Shown piece after piece: positions 42,581 through 54,759 of a stretch of 64,000 bases of DNA. The notes below the pieces were generated by a model that was not told where the DNA came from, did not search any database, and saw nothing but the letters and a program-made list of their open reading frames with translations. The stretch is from Schistocerca nitens (Eukaryota > Arthropoda > Insecta > Orthoptera > Acrididae). A program made the position numbers and the translations under genes. Within the stretch, counting starts at the first letter, position 1; each line of letters starts with the position of its first letter. The stretch is taken from the NCBI RefSeq assembly GCF_023898315.1, contig NC_064617.1:617325000-617388999 (forward strand), given 5' to 3'.

Positions 42581-44610
42581 TAAATCTGTCCTATTTAATA
42601 TTAAAAAGGAAAACACTTTTTAATGTTCTGCGAAATAATACTCATTTGCTCACCATGAAAATATGTATTTAGCTTTTACAGAAAAAAGTAGCTACCTATA
42701 CGGTAATCCCTACAAGCTTCCAGCATCCACACAACCACAAGTATGCTTTCGATACACTGGTGCATCGCCTCATATCTGTTCCATTGTCCAAATTAGCTTT
42801 TCAAACAGAACTTCAAACCATCAAACAAACTGCTTCCAGCAATGGCTACAGCGCTGCCCAGAGCTATAATATTCTATGAAAACAGAAAATAAATAAAGTT
42901 ACATCACATCTGTACACTGGCCACCAAAAGTTATTCAGGAGTTACAAATACTGATGTAAAATTCCATACGTTGCCAATATTTCAAACAAAAAGTTGAAGT
43001 CTTCCAAATATAGATCTGCACTGTACAACACCAATAACATAAAAAAATGTATCCCAACCCTTGGCACAGAGTGGCGTGTATAAAATCACTAGCAACCAGT
43101 GTGAAAAAGTGTGTACGGGTCAGTCAAGCAGAGTCGCGGCAATTAGGCTACGTGAACATGAGATAAGCTAGCGATTGAGGAAGCAAGATTCGACCTTTGC
43201 CGATCATCTTTTATTAGAAAACCGTTTACATGATGTAGAATGTGCAGTTTTACATTCTGCCAAGAAAAGGAGAAAGATGACCTTACTGGAAATATGGGAA
43301 ATCAACAAAGAAATGACTTACAATGCCAGCCTAGTATTAAATGATCAATTTCCATGTTCCCCTTTCTTCCGGGTAAATTAAGTTTTCGTTTCAAATACCA
43401 GATTCAAAATGCAAATTCATCTTATTTCTCATCATAGGTTAAATGTAACTCCACATAAAACTATATCTACACCCTTTTTTAGTTACTGTAATTATTGTAA
43501 TGTTTTCCTATGTAAACACTTTGTGATTTTTATGTCTTCTGTGTGAATAATATCTGTTCAAGTCGCACATCATATATATCTGTGCTTGCGACATTCAGTT
43601 GTCGCCTGAAGTGAGACTGAGCAGCCGAACGTCGGTTCGTGAGCAAATAAATATAATTTGACAGAACATTAGCATGTGTTTTTCCTTTTAATATTATCAT
43701 CACGTTCTGCCAAGTACCGATAGAAAATTCAGTTATCTGTCGTATTAGACAATAAGACAACGCAGTTTATCGCATATTTCCACACACAACTGGTTTCAAT
43801 GTTTGCAACTGTAAAAGCGACGTGCCCCGACAGAGAGAACGGAGTACTGTGGCACGCAGGGCACTACATGTATTTACCGGCTTACCACAAACACTCAGTT
43901 TATGTGGAATGGAGCAGTGTGGTCAGGTACGGATTCCTCTTCTGATTAATATGCTCTGCGAGCGTGTAACCTGCGCTTGACCCCAAGCCCTTAAGCTTAT
44001 CATGAACTGCGCAGTCGGTATGTTTCTACAGCCACTGGAATGCTGACTCACTATTGTCAGATAGAGTGATCTAACATTTGCCCTAGTTCAGGCTTTACCA
44101 AAAACTACGAACTTGGCGCAAATTTTCAATTTTTCTTGCAGCCCTTACATTTGCTTTATGAGGCTGAACGGCCATTACGATCACTGTAAAGACTAGTAAA
44201 GTTTCCTGTCTTGAGGTGAAATACTGTTAGCCAAATTTTCTAAAATACTTTCACTTCCACAAGAGGCATGCATAAAAAAACTTATAAAGAAGAAAGAAAA
44301 TATTGAGAAAAATTGCTTAGACGCTTACTAGAACCGAATAGTGTTATTTTTGTTTGGAACAACATTTTGAACAATTTTAAGACGTTTAATTATTTTAGAA
44401 ACAGTTACGTTTCAGGTAACTGTATATTTTTTACATTCAGGTACAAGTACAATGTTTTCCGGTTTATCCTCCTTTGTACGTTACCACAACACACTGGCTA
44501 TTAATTGATACCATCTTCAGTCTTTCTGTGCTTGTCTGGGTGTAAGACCTGCGTTTCTGTCGAAACATAAACGGACCGTAAAATGCTTGAAGAGGCGTTT
44601 TGATAATCTA
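42581..44610. other. unassigned AT-rich DNA
   Basis: Two kilobases without a supported gene or repeat. Short open frames (for example 43175-43381) show no motif. Confidence 0.5.
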
Positions 44611-46070
44611 TTTGAAGTTGGAAGGTTGTATCAGTGCTATAATGGACGCTATAAAAAATACATGGAAGTCACAGACTGTGTAGTGCTTACTTACTTTAGT
44701 GATGCGTTTCGGTTTATATATCATCAGATTAATTATAAAAAAATTCTGTAAAGAGTAACAAATGACACATAGCGCATAACAGTAGTTAACTGACCACTAC
44801 AAACACACAGAAAATAAATCGACGTACAATGTGAAAACATACCAAGGTCAAGGAAAACACGTCATACGTAGGTATGGACTCAAATATCTTATCCATTTAC
44901 CACGGGGCTTCATTATGCACATAAAATTTTGGTCATATTTCTGAAATTTTCCCCGTATATGTTATTATCATTAGGTTCTACTTTGCATTCTCTCATTTGG
45001 CAACTTCCTTCCCGACAGATTCTACTGTTTCCTTGTCCGCCCACTCCAGCCTCAGTTTCCACACCTGGATGTCTTGACTGATGTACGACTGTATGTTTAT
45101 TTTGCCATTGCTATTGTGTGCTGTGAATTTTACCAATCGACAAAATCATTTTATAGTAATGACCAGTGTTGCCTATGAAGCCTACGTTGTAGATGTAAAA
45201 AAAATTAGATCTATTTCCTGCGCTTGGTACTATGTGCAGACGGTCAATGTATGTATATCTGTTGCAAATCAGAAGTGTCTCGTAATAAAAAGCTTATTCA
45301 ACCAGCCGACTTGTAAAGTGCCCCCTCGCATCGTTAGCTGGCGATCTCCTATTAGCTGTCCTCCCCTACAACATGAGATTTGAAACTTCCTGGCAGATTA
45401 AAACTGTGTGCCGGATCGAGACTCGCGATACGGACGTTTGCCTTTCTTGAGCAAGTCCTCTACCAACTGAGCTACCCAAGCACGACTCACGACACGTCCT
45501 TACAGCTGTACCTCCGGCAGTACCTTGTCTCCTACCTTCCAAACTTCACACAAGCTCTCCTGCGAAACATGAGATTTGTTTTTGTGGTCATGTCAGTGCT
45601 TATTTCGTAGTTTTTGAGTGGATATAAGTTTGTTTTGTAATTAAGCACGGCCTCCAGGTCGTGTCTTCGTCATTCCTCATAGCAACATAATAATTAATCT
45701 TAAGTATTAATGCTCACCACTACTTCCACATGGCAGTCTAGTTGTCTTCCTGAAGGGTGTAGCCGCCGTAACGATTCAGTTTCGCGTTGTCTAATGGACG
45801 AGATATTTGACTCCATATCTACGTATGACGTGTTTTCCAAAATCTTGCTATGTTTTCACATTGTACTCTAATTTATTTCCAGTTTATTATTAGTGATCAA
45901 ATAATTACTGTTATCCACTATGTGTTATTTGTGACGCTTTACGGATTATTTTAGATGAAGCTGATGATATATGAACCGAGACGTGTCATTAAAGAAAGTG
46001 GTCACCACACAGCCTGTGACTTCCATGTATTTTTTTTTTTATAGCATCCATTATAGCACTTCAAATTATT
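44611..46070. repeat. Long inverted repeat, fold-back element of unknown family
   Basis: The left arm 44611-44900 and right arm 45791-46070 are reverse complements over nearly 290 bp, with substitutions and small gaps. Examples: GTGCTATAATGGACGCTATA at 44634 against the complement of TATAGCATCCATTATAGCAC at 46040-46059; shared ATACATGGAAGTCACAG, TATATATCATCAG, TACAATGTGAAAACATA and AAAACACGTCATACGTAG. The 890-bp centre has no recognisable transposase and hosts a SINE. It may be a non-autonomous DNA transposon or an inverted duplication. Confidence 0.8.
45383..45565 (-). mobile_element. tRNA-derived SINE inside the long inverted repeat
   Basis: The plus strand reads GAAACTTCCTGGCAGATTAA through CAACTGAGCTACCCAAGCAC (complement of a tRNA A box) to CTTCACACAAGCTCTCCTGC. 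Perfect 13-bp duplication AACATGAGATTTG (45370-45382 and 45566-45578). I recall this as a widespread orthopteran repeat. Confidence 0.9.
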
Positions 46071-46360
46071 TAAAAATTGGCTCATATATGGAAGTGACTT
46101 CACATCACACCAGTTATCTAATTGGAAATAAATGTTTCTATGAAGTTTGTGAACGTTACGTCCTATTTGTTTAAGTCATGGCCTACGGACAATTATCAGC
46201 CAACCTGCCTCCGGCAGTGAGCAATACGTACACAAGCGGATCAAAAGTATTGGGCTACCTACTAGGGAGCATTAATATAGGTTGTGTCTAAGGCGGTATG
46301 AACTCTGCTGGGAACACTTTCAGTGAGGTGTCTGAATGTCTGCGGAGCGACGGCAGGCCA

Positions 46361-46956
46361 CTATTCCTCAAGTGCCGAAACCAGAAAAGGTAGTGTTGAT
46401 AGACGCTGGGTTTCGGAAGGAAGTAGACGTTCTAACTCATTCCAGAGTGGTTCCACTGGATTCAGGTTGGGTCTCTGGGGAGACCAGTACAGTTCAGGAT
46501 TATTATTGTCCACAGACCATTGCCTTAGAGATGCTGCTATTTGACAGATTGAATAGCCATGCTGATACAAAAAAATCTTCATCTCCGAACTGTATCTCTA
46601 TTGTAAGCAGAACACAGCGCTGTAAAATGTGTCACATCTTTCCGCATTTAGCATTTCCTAAGCGCAGTAAGGGAACGACAACTAACCACGAAAACTGCCT
46701 GATACTATAGCACCAGCCCCTCCGTACGCTGGTACTACACGTGATGGCAGGTAACGTACTCCAGGCATTCATCAAATCTGAAAAACTTCCATTGGACTCC
46801 CACAGGGTGTAGCATGGTTCATCACTCCAAACCATTCGCTTTCGGTTGCTTAGCATTGACTATGGATACGAGTTGCTTATGAGGAGCTGTTCGACCACTT
46901 ATACACCATTCTTTTTAACTCCATAAACACAGTCATAGTGCTAGTTGGACTGTTCG
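46361..46956 (-). pseudogene. Tc1-A transposase, C-terminal part
   Basis: Pieces include RKRMVWSDEPCYTLWESNG (first catalytic Asp, 46632-46856) and PNLNPVEPLWNELERLLPSE (third catalytic region, 46361-46582), in which Glu is kept but the upstream SPD triplet reads RPN. The frame is broken between them. Confidence 0.8.
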
Positions 46957-48189
46957 TAACTATGTGATCGAAAGTATCCGGACACCTGGCTGAAAATGAC
47001 TTACAAGTTCGTGGCGCCTTCCATCGGTAATGTTCGAATTCAATATGGTGTTGGCCCACCCTTGATGACAGCTTCCACTCTCGCAGGCGTACGTTCAATC
47101 AGGTACTGGAAGGTTTCTTTGGGAATGGCAGCCCATTCTTCACGGAGTGCTGCGCTGAGGAGAGGTATCGATGTCGGACGGTGAGGCCTTGCTCGAAGCC
47201 GGCGTTCCAAAACATTCCAAAGGCGTTCTATAGGATTCAGGACAGCAGTCTGTACAGGCCAGTCCATTACAGGGATGTTATTGTCGAGTAACCACTCCGC
47301 CACAGGTCGTGCATTATGAACAGGTGCTCGATCGTGGTGATAGATGCAGTCGCCATTCCCGAATTGCTCTTCAACAGTGGGAAGCAAGAAGGCGCTTAAA
47401 ACATCAATCTAAACCTGTGCTGTGATACTGACAAACAAAACAAAAAGGAGTGCAAGCCCCCTCCATGAAAAACACAACCACACCATAACACCAACGCCTC
47501 CGAATTTTACTGTTGGCACTACTCACGCTGGCAGAGGACGTTCACCGGGCATTCGCCATACCCACACGCTGCCATCGTATCGCCACATCGAGTACCGTGA
47601 TTCGTCACTCCAGACAACGTTTTTCCACTGTTCAATCGCCCAATGTTACGGTCTTTACACCAAGCGATGCGTCGTTTGGCATTTTCCGGCATGATGTGTG
47701 GTTTATGAGCCCCGCTCGACCATGAAATCCAAGTTTTCTCACCTCCTGCCTGACTGTCATAGCACTTTCAGCGGATCCTGTTGCAACTTGGAATTAGTGT
47801 GTGATGGACTGCATAGATTTTTGCCTATTACAGGCCTCTTGAAGTGCCTGCGGTCTCTGTCAGCCAACAGACGAGGTCGGTCTGTACACTTTTGTGCTGC
47901 ACGTGTCGTCTCACGTGTCCACTTCACTATCACACCGGAAACAGTGGACCTATGGATGTTTAGCAGGGTGGAAATCTTGCGCACATACGTATGACAAGTG
48001 ACACCCAATCACCTGACCACGTTCGAAATCCTTGAGGTCCGCAGAGCGCCTCATTCTGCTCTCTCACAATGTCTAATGACTACTGAGGTCGCTGATATGG
48101 AGTACCTGGCAGTAGGTGGCAGCACAAAGCACCTAATATGAAAAAAGTGTGTTTTGGGGGTGTTCTGATACTTTTGATCACATAGTGTA
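46957..48189 (-). mobile_element. Tc1-like transposon B nested in A
   Basis: Ends TAACTATGTGATCGAAAG (46957) and CTTTTGATCACATAGTGTA (48189), TA-bounded, about 1.23 kb. Better preserved than its host A, as expected from the order of insertion. Confidence 0.92.
47040..48060 (-). pseudogene. Tc1-B transposase, disabled
   Basis: N-terminal codons ISTLLNIHRSTVSGVIVKWT (47757-48008) and the C-terminal frame 47040-47387 with HHDRAPVHNARPVAEWLLDN, VLNPIERLWNVLERRLRARP and GGPTPY* at the end. Asp-to-Glu spacing is 34 (DD34E). The SPDLNPIE block reads TAVLNPIE. Frameshifts and stops lie between the N and C parts (for example near 47405). Confidence 0.85.
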
Positions 48190-48207
48190 GCACTTAGCAA
48201 CTCTCGA

Positions 48208-48599
48208 TCGATTCCTTTCGGTGATTTCATGCGATTCTTTGCAACCGCCCTCCACAATGCTGGGCAGTCCCTGTTTCTCACTATGAAAGGTCTGCCTGGT
48301 CTTAGTTTAACTATGGTTGTTCCTTCGTGTTTCCACTTCCCAGTCTCATCAAGAACAGTGGACTTGGGCAGCCTTAGAGGGGTTTAAATGTCACCGATCC
48401 ATCTGTTACTCAAGTGACAGCCAATAACTATTCCACGTTCCAAGTCACTGAGCTCTTCTGACCGGTCGATCCTGCTGTTACTTTTTCTGTACAGACAGCG
48501 CAACGCTCCCCTCCTTCTTTTATACTGGCGGGTTCGCCTTTCGTGACATCTAGTGATCAATTCCGCATTACAATGGCGTGTCAGGATACTCTTGATCAC
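48208..48599 (-). pseudogene. Tc1-A transposase, N-terminal part
   Basis: Frame with RSEELSDLERGIVIGCHLSN, the helix-turn-helix start, and then (48051-48281, another frame) DCPALWRAVAKNRMKSPKG of the second helix-turn-helix. It is followed by the inner element. Disabled by frame changes. Confidence 0.8.
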
Positions 48600-48607
48600 A
48601 TAATTTA

Positions 48608-49029
48608 CTTCAGTAAACGAAAGTTATATATGTAGTGAGACATACATGGGCACACAATCACACAAGGGTTTGGACTTGTCATAAATTTTTATCACCTCCA
48701 AACTACTTAGTTACGATATAATTTTTGTGTACTTTCAGGTAGATACCTGCAGTCCTGGTACAAACTGAAACCGCCGGGTCACAGTACGGTACCACGTAGC
48801 TAAAGGAGCCAAAACAAAGTGGTTTACGAAGGAAAATGGCTAAAACAGCTGTATGTTTTGAGAAGTTATTTTCTGTAGTCGTCCAGTTTCGGAATCTCAG
48901 TAATGCCATCTTCAGGCCTCTATGCATTCCATCTATAGACAATCAGATACATCGATACTTGCATAAATAGGAGCCATCAATACTTGAATTCCGTGAATTC
49001 GTTTAAGGAGTGTTTACTTCGAAGACTTG
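48608..49029. other. unassigned DNA
   Basis: No feature supported. Confidence 0.5.
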
Positions 49030-49084
49030 AGCTGCGCTCCCCCATTCGGATCTGCGGGAGGGGGCTGCCAACAGGGAGGTGACC

Positions 49085-50120
49085 ATGAGAAAAAGATTGA
49101 ATAATGAACGAAAGGATAACGTTCTACGAGTCGCAGAGTGGAATGTCAGAAGTTTGAACGTATTAGGAAACATAGGAAATCTAAAAAGGAAAACGCATAG
49201 GCTCAGTCTGGATATAATGGGAGTCAGTGAAATGAAACAGAGAGAAGATAATGATTTCTGGTAAGGAAAATAAGGGTTAATAGCAAAGCAGCAGAAAACG
49301 GTGTAACGGGAGTAGGATTCATTATGAACAGAGAGGTAGGGCAGAGAGTGAGTTACTTTGAACAGTTCAGTGATAGGGTTGTTCTCATAAGAATCGACAG
49401 CAAACCGACATCGACAACAGGTGCACATGCCGACGTCGCAAGCCGAAAATAAAGAGATAGAGAAAGTACGTAAGGATACTGAACTGGTAAATCAATACGC
49501 AAAGGGAGATGAAAATCAAATAGTCATGGGGAACTGGATTGTGGTTTAGGGGGAGGAGTAGAAGAAAGAGTTAGGAGAGAATATGGGTTTGGTACGAGGA
49601 ATGAGAGAAGAGAGAGACTAATTGAGTTCTGCAATAAATTTCAGCTAGTAAAAGCGAATTCTCTAGAATCAATGATCAAAGAAGTGGGAAACACAAGTGC
49701 TGAGGAATGAAGAGAGACGCTTGAAGTCCTCTGATGCTATAGATACTGCGATAGTGAATACGTCAACAAGCAGTTCATTTGTAGAGGAATCGACATCTCT
49801 CAAAAGGGCACTCACAGAAATTGTAAAGAACAACGTAAGTACAAGGAAGGTAACTGCGAAGAAACTAAGAATAACAGAATAAATGCTTCATTTCACTCAC
49901 GCAAGTAGCTGACAAGCATAATGTATAGAAAAATGAAAAAGAAAATTGACCATCTGTTAGATGACGCTCACTTTGGCTTTGGGAAAGGCAAAGGCACAAG
50001 AGAGGCAGTTGTGACGTTGCAGTTGATAATGGAAGCAAGACGGAAGAAAAATCAGAACACTTTCAGAGGATATACTGACCTGGAAAAGTGTCCGACAATG
50101 TAAAATAGTGCAAGATATGT
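49085..50120 (+). pseudogene. RTE endonuclease and RT N-terminal part
   Basis: Endonuclease motifs: VLRVAEWNVRSLNVLGN, LDIMGVSEMKQREDN and IVMGNWIVV, in which the canonical GDWN Asp is Asn. Then LKRALTEIVKNNVSTRK of the linker, and MYRKMKKKIDHLLDDAHFGF, GKGKGTREAVVTLQLIMEAR of the RT. At least six stops. The RT is cut at FRGYTDLEKCPTM, just before palm box A is completed. Confidence 0.85.
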
Positions 50121-50169
50121 TGCTTGAGGCTTTCACGACGAACATGTTGTATATATGGTTCTCGGGCGA

Positions 50170-50250
50170 GACGTCGGATGTCATAGTGAAAACTCTACAA
50201 TATTTCATCAGCGCAACTGGCCGACATCTTCAGGCGCGACGAACACACTG
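50170..50250 (-). ncRNA. Candidate hammerhead ribozyme in PLE2 left repeat
   Basis: On the minus strand the core CTGAAGA (50227-50233) is followed by a stem GTCGGC/GCTGAT with a 7-base loop, then GAAA (50203-50206). A weaker stem and the cleavage-type ATC (50178-50180) come next, and then CGACG, which can pair with CGTCG upstream of CTGAAGA. This is the order of hammerhead conserved elements. Hammerheads are known in terminal repeats of Penelope-like elements. Base pairing was checked by eye only. Confidence 0.5.
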
Positions 50251-50260
50251 CTAAGGCAGG

Positions 50261-51305
50261 TTTTCTTTTTTTTTTTTGACTTTATTGTTATTTTATCACC
50301 TGAACAATCAGGTACGCTGGCAGCGGCATGCTACGCCGCTCTTCAGCCATAGAGTTGACAATAACAGTACAATAATGGAGAATTAAAATGAACATAGTGA
50401 CGGGCAAAAAATAGTGGTCACAGACACACAAAAAACACGGAGCCGTTCACACTCGACGAGAAAGACACTGAAAACACGTTGACACGGCGCACATAACACT
50501 GATGAATCCGATGGCACAAGTGAACGTAGAAGCGTGACGGCGGACACTAAAAACACAAAACGACGTCACACACACGACACACAGATGGCGATGATCTCCG
50601 GCGCGCGAAAGTCCACGTAGCGTGTGCGAGTCTGGGGACCTGCCAAGAGGGGAACTAGGGTGAGGGCGGGTGGAGAGGGTGGAGAGGGGAGAACAGAGAT
50701 GGCAATGGCCGAGGAGATGGGAGGAGGAGTAGAAGGACAGGGGAGGGGTGGCCCGGGGGAGGAGTGGGGAGAAGGGGAGGAGGGATGGAGGGTGCCCAAA
50801 GGAACAGATACAGGAAGAGGGAGATGGAGGGGAGGAGGACATCATTAGGGAGGGGGAGCTGGCGGAAGCCACCTTGGTAAGGAGGGTGGAGAGATGGAGA
50901 CTGGGTGGGACGTGGGAATACAGGCGCGGCAGCAGGCGGGGGTGGGAGAGGATCGGGGAGACGAGCGGGTGAGGAGGATCGAGTTTACGGAAGGTGTACA
51001 GGATCCGTATCCTTTCAAGGAAAAGGAGGAGGTGGGGGAAGGGGATGAGATCGTACAGGATCCGCGTAGGGGAGGGGAGACGAATGCGATAGGAGAGGCG
51101 GAGAGCATGGCGTTCAAGGATTTGGAGGGATTTATAAAAGGTAGGGGGGGCCGAGATCGAAGCCGGATGGGCATAACAAAGGATAGGGTGGATGAGGGAT
51201 TTATAGGTGTGGAGGATGGTGGAGGGGTCCAGACCCCACATACGGCTGGAGAGGAGCTTGAGGAGACTGAGTCGGGAGCGTGCCTTGGCTTGGATTGTCC
51301 GGAAG
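50261..51305 (-). mobile_element. 5'-truncated Jockey-type LINE in PLE2
   Basis: Minus strand, flanked by GCTAAG(G/C)CAGG (50250-50260 and 51306-51316). On the plus strand it starts with a T-run (the A tail) and GACTTTATTGTTATTTTA. The body encodes MWGLDPSTILHTYKSLIHP and LERIRILYTFRKLDPPHPL (50447-51241), the C-terminal end of Jockey RT and the 3' UTR. It is a second, independent copy of the 51853 family, sharing its 5' truncation style. Confidence 0.9.
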
Positions 51306-51469
51306 GCTAAGCCAGGACCAGAGCCCCCTTTTTATGCCAGTCTTACGCAGGAAATGCGCATGCGTGGAGGCGCCAAATTCAATGACCAAGAGCGACGATA
51401 TCAACCGATATCTGAAAGGGCAGCAGCGCCACCTACAGGATGAAGAACCAAAGACTTCGGCGCACGCGC

Positions 51470-51607
51470 GGAGGCTGCCTACGCTGCTCTGCGCTGCCAT
51501 CGGCCGTCCCAGCGACCTCTGTCGGAAGCCGCAAGCGTGGAGTCTGCCGCTGCTGCTCTGCGCTGCCATCGGCCGCCCCAGCGACCTCTGTCGGAAACCG
51601 CAAGCAA
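51470..51607. repeat. 69-bp tandem duplication in the PLE2 terminal region
   Basis: Two copies of a unit with CTGCTCTGCGCTGCCATCGG (51484 and 51553) and CAGCGACCTCTGTCGGAA. CpG-rich, in the non-coding terminal part of PLE2. Confidence 0.9.
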
Positions 51608-51639
51608 AAATGCGCGTCCGCGTAGGCGCGTGATTATCC

Positions 51640-51841
51640 TCCCGTTGTCAACATAATATTTATGTTGCTGGCGAATCGTCATCCGTCGTATGACCAATAG
51701 TACTCCTCTCTGCTCGATGTGACTTCAATATGGCCACTGCTGGATCCCAAGGTGTACTGAGCTGTAAGCCCGTGTCTCTGTTTACAAGATTTGTCGAGCT
51801 ACGTATTTGCACTGCTTCCTTAATAACACGGTCCCAGTACG
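51640..51841 (-). pseudogene. PLE2 GIY-YIG endonuclease, C-terminal part
   Basis: SSYWDRVIKEAVQIRSSTNL and NRDTGLQLSTPWDPAVAIL in the frame at 51660-51989 match the C-terminal end of Penelope proteins, ending SPAT* at 51660. It is separated from its N-terminal part by the Jockey insertion at 51853-54759. Confidence 0.82.
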
Positions 51842-51852
51842 AACTCGTCGAT

Positions 51853-54202
51853 CCCTTCAAGGCGATCTCATCCCCATCCCCCAGCACACCCGTCCCGAAT
51901 CCAACTCCACTCCCGATGTTATCCTTTCCTTCCCCAACCTCCTTGCCCGCATAACGGTGGATGTCCTGGAGCCTATTGGTAGCGACCATCTCCCTGTCCT
52001 CCTTACCGTTTCAGACGGTCGTCGCCCCCTCCCTGACCCTCGTAATGACCCTCCCCCTAAGTACATCCATGACTATTCCCGTGCCAACTGGAATGCCTAC
52101 CGGGATAACCTTTCCACCCAGGTCGATCACCACCCCTTCACCTACCACCACCCTGACGATGTAACCCATGCCACCTCCTTTCTCCAGCAGGCCTTGTCTG
52201 AGGCCGTGGAGGCCCACGTCCCTACTGTCGCCGTCCACCCCCACCGTCCTACCTTACCCCCACAGGCCGTCCTCCTCCTCCATGAATCCCGCCGTCTCTA
52301 CCGTGCCTTCCTCTGCACGCATTACCCGGACACACTACGACGCCACCGGCAACTCCAGCGACACATTCGTAATTTGTTCGCAGCTAAGAAACGCCGGGAC
52401 TGGCGACAGACATGCACCTGTTTAAATGCTACCCTACCTATCAACTCGTCCAAGTTCTGGTCAGCCTTCCGTCGCCTTACCGGAACTAAACCCTCCCCCT
52501 ACTATCCTCTTCTCATTGCTGATCACACCTTCCCTGACTCCCTTAGTAAGGCCAATCACTTTGCCTCTTACCTCTCCGATGTCTTTTCCATCCCCAATGA
52601 TCCCCAGTTCGATTACTCCCTCTTCCCGGATGTCCGCGATCTAACTCTCTGTCCCTCCCCTCGCTCCTGGTTTCCAGTACTTGGACAACATTGCACACAC
52701 GGAACTCAATGCCCCTCTCACTACACAGGATCTCATTGCTACACTCCACACGAAACGCAACACCGCTCCTGGTCACGATCGTGTCACCTACCGTCACCTT
52801 CGTGAAGCTCCTGTCTCTTTCCGTCCTGGCCAGGCTCTACAATGTAGTCCTGTCCACCGGTTACTACCCCGACCTGTGGAAAACCTCTCGTATTCTGATG
52901 TTCCTTAAACCTGGCAAACCGCCATCCGCCGCCTCCTCCTACTGTCCCATCAGCCTTACCTCGGTCTTCAGCAAGGTCCTGGAATCTATCCTCACCCGCC
53001 GCATCCACCAGCATCTCCGCCAGCACCGTCTCCTTCCCATTACCCAGTGTGGCTTTCGACCGTCCTTCTCTTCCGACGATCTTCTCCTTCACCTCACTCA
53101 TCTCCTTTCCGACCAGCTTAATTCCCGTCGCTCCGCAATCTTCCTCTCCCTGGACCTCGAACGAGCTTATGACCGCGTATGGCATTCCGGTCACCTCTTC
53201 AAGCTCCAAACCTTCGCCCTTCCCATTAACTACGTCCGTCTGATCGGCTCCTTTCTCTCCCGCCGTCCTTCCTACGTCACCATCCATAACACCGACTCCT
53301 ACACCTTTTTGCCCTCCGCCGGTGTGCCCCAAGGCTCCGTCCTCTCCCCCCTTCTGTACCTTTTGTATACGGCGGACATGCCGCCGCCCTCACCCCCCGT
53401 CCACCTCCTCCAGTTTGCCAATGACACCGCCTTCCTTGCTCTTGCCCCCACCCTGCAGCGCTCCCAACACCTTCTCCAATCCCATCTTGACCGGTTCACC
53501 GCTTGGTGCAACCAGTGGTTGCTCAAGGTCAATCCCTCCAAAACCCAGGCGATCATTGTAGGCAAAACCACCCCTTCCTTCCGCCTCCTTGATTTCTATC
53601 TCACCATCTATGTCCATCCTATCGCCCTCACTCCCACCCTTAAGTACCTTGGCGTCACCCTCGACCGTCGCCTCTCCTGGACTCCCCATCTCCGGACAAT
53701 CCAAGCCAAGGCACGCTCCCGACTCCGTCTCCTTAAGCTCCTTTCTGGCCGTACGTGGGGTCTAGACCCCTCCACCATCCTCCACACCTATAAATCCCTC
53801 ATCCGCCTTATCCTTTGTTACCCCCATCTGGCCTGCATCTCCGCCCCCCCCCCTACCTTTTATAAATCCCCCCACATCCTTGAACGCCATGCTCTCCGCC
53901 TCGCCTATCGCATCTGTCTCCCCTCCCCCATGCGGATCCTGTATGATCTCATCCCCTTCACCCACCTCCTCCTCTTCCTTGAAAGGATGCGGATCCTGTA
54001 CACCTCCCACAAACTCGATCCTCCTCATCCGCTTGTCTCACCCATCCTCTCCCACCCCTGCTCGCTGCCGCGCCTGTATTCCCACGTCCCACCCGGTCTC
54101 CATCTCTCCACCCTCCTCACCCTCTCCCAAGGTGGCTTCCGCCAGCTCCCCCTCCCTAATGATGTCCTCCTCCCCTCCATCTACCGCTCCTATCAACTTT
54201 GA
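51853..54202 (+). pseudogene. Jockey ORF2: endonuclease end, reverse transcriptase
   Basis: Frame 1 (to 52805): endonuclease end TPDVILSFPNLLARITVDVL and PIGSDHLPVLLTV, then a linker. A frame change near 52680 leads to a 503-codon frame (52691-54202): FLKPGKPPSAASSYCPISLT, CGFRPSFSSDDLLLHL, SLDLERAYDRVWHSG, SAGVPQGSVLSPLLYLLYTA, catalytic FANDTAFLALAP (canonical FADD, first Asp now Asn), and LKYLGVTLDRRLSWTPH. Few lesions, but the Asp change and the shift make it inactive. Confidence 0.92.
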
Positions 54203-54759
54203 TCCACCCCCCCCACTTCCTGTGTCCTTCCTTTAGGCACCCTCCCTCCCTTCTCTTTCCTTTTCCCCCATCCCCTCCCTCCTTTTCTCTTCCCCCGGCT
54301 TCGCCTCCACCTTCCTCCCTTCCCCCTATCTCCCCTGCCCATGGCATCTGCTCTCCCCTCTCCCTCTCCCACCCCCCTCCTCCTCTCTTGGCAGTTCCCT
54401 AGACTCGCACACGCTACGTGGACTTTCGCGCGCCGGAGATCATCGCCATCAGTGTCTCGTGTGTGTGACGTCGTTTTGTGTTTTTAGTGTCCGCCGTCAC
54501 GCTTCTATGTTCACTTGTGCCGTCGGATTCATCAGTTATGTGCGCCGTGTCAACGTGTTTTCAGTGTCGTTATCGTCGAGTGTGAACGGCTCCATGTTTT
54601 TTGTGTATCCGTGACCACTCTTTTTTGCCCGTCACTATGTTCATTTTAATTCTCCATTATTGTACTGTTATTGTCAACACTATGGCTGAAGAGCGGCGTA
54701 GCATGCCGCTGCCAGCCTACCTGATGTTTCAGGTGTTAAAATAACAATAAAGAAAAAAA
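51853..54759 (+). mobile_element. Jockey-type LINE inserted in the PLE2 nuclease
   Basis: Flanked by AACTC(G/A)TCGAT (51842-51852 and 54760-54770), 5'-truncated inside the endonuclease, and ending AATAACAATAAAG plus an A-run. Very C/T-rich coding strand, unlike the AT-rich surroundings. The RT and C-terminus are largely open. Confidence 0.95.

Larger units (their letters stand above)
46229..48607 (-). mobile_element. Tc1-like transposon A, host of a second Tc1
   Basis: Outer ends: TACACAAGCGGATCAAAAG (46229) and CTCTTGATCACATAATTTA (48607), diverged inverted repeats of the same type as the inner element. Its transposase reads on the minus strand and is split at 46957/48189. Without the inner element it is about 1.15 kb. 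Confidence 0.82.

Noticed and set aside
43530..43760. Open frame and a TGAAGTGAG-like block similar to ribozyme-type repeat ends
   Set aside because: The hammerhead core is incomplete and there is no terminal repeat around it.
50566..51310. Long plus- and minus-strand frames in the C/T-rich Jockey copies
   Set aside because: Overlapping frames arise from strand composition. Only the frame matching the RT C-terminus is meaningful.
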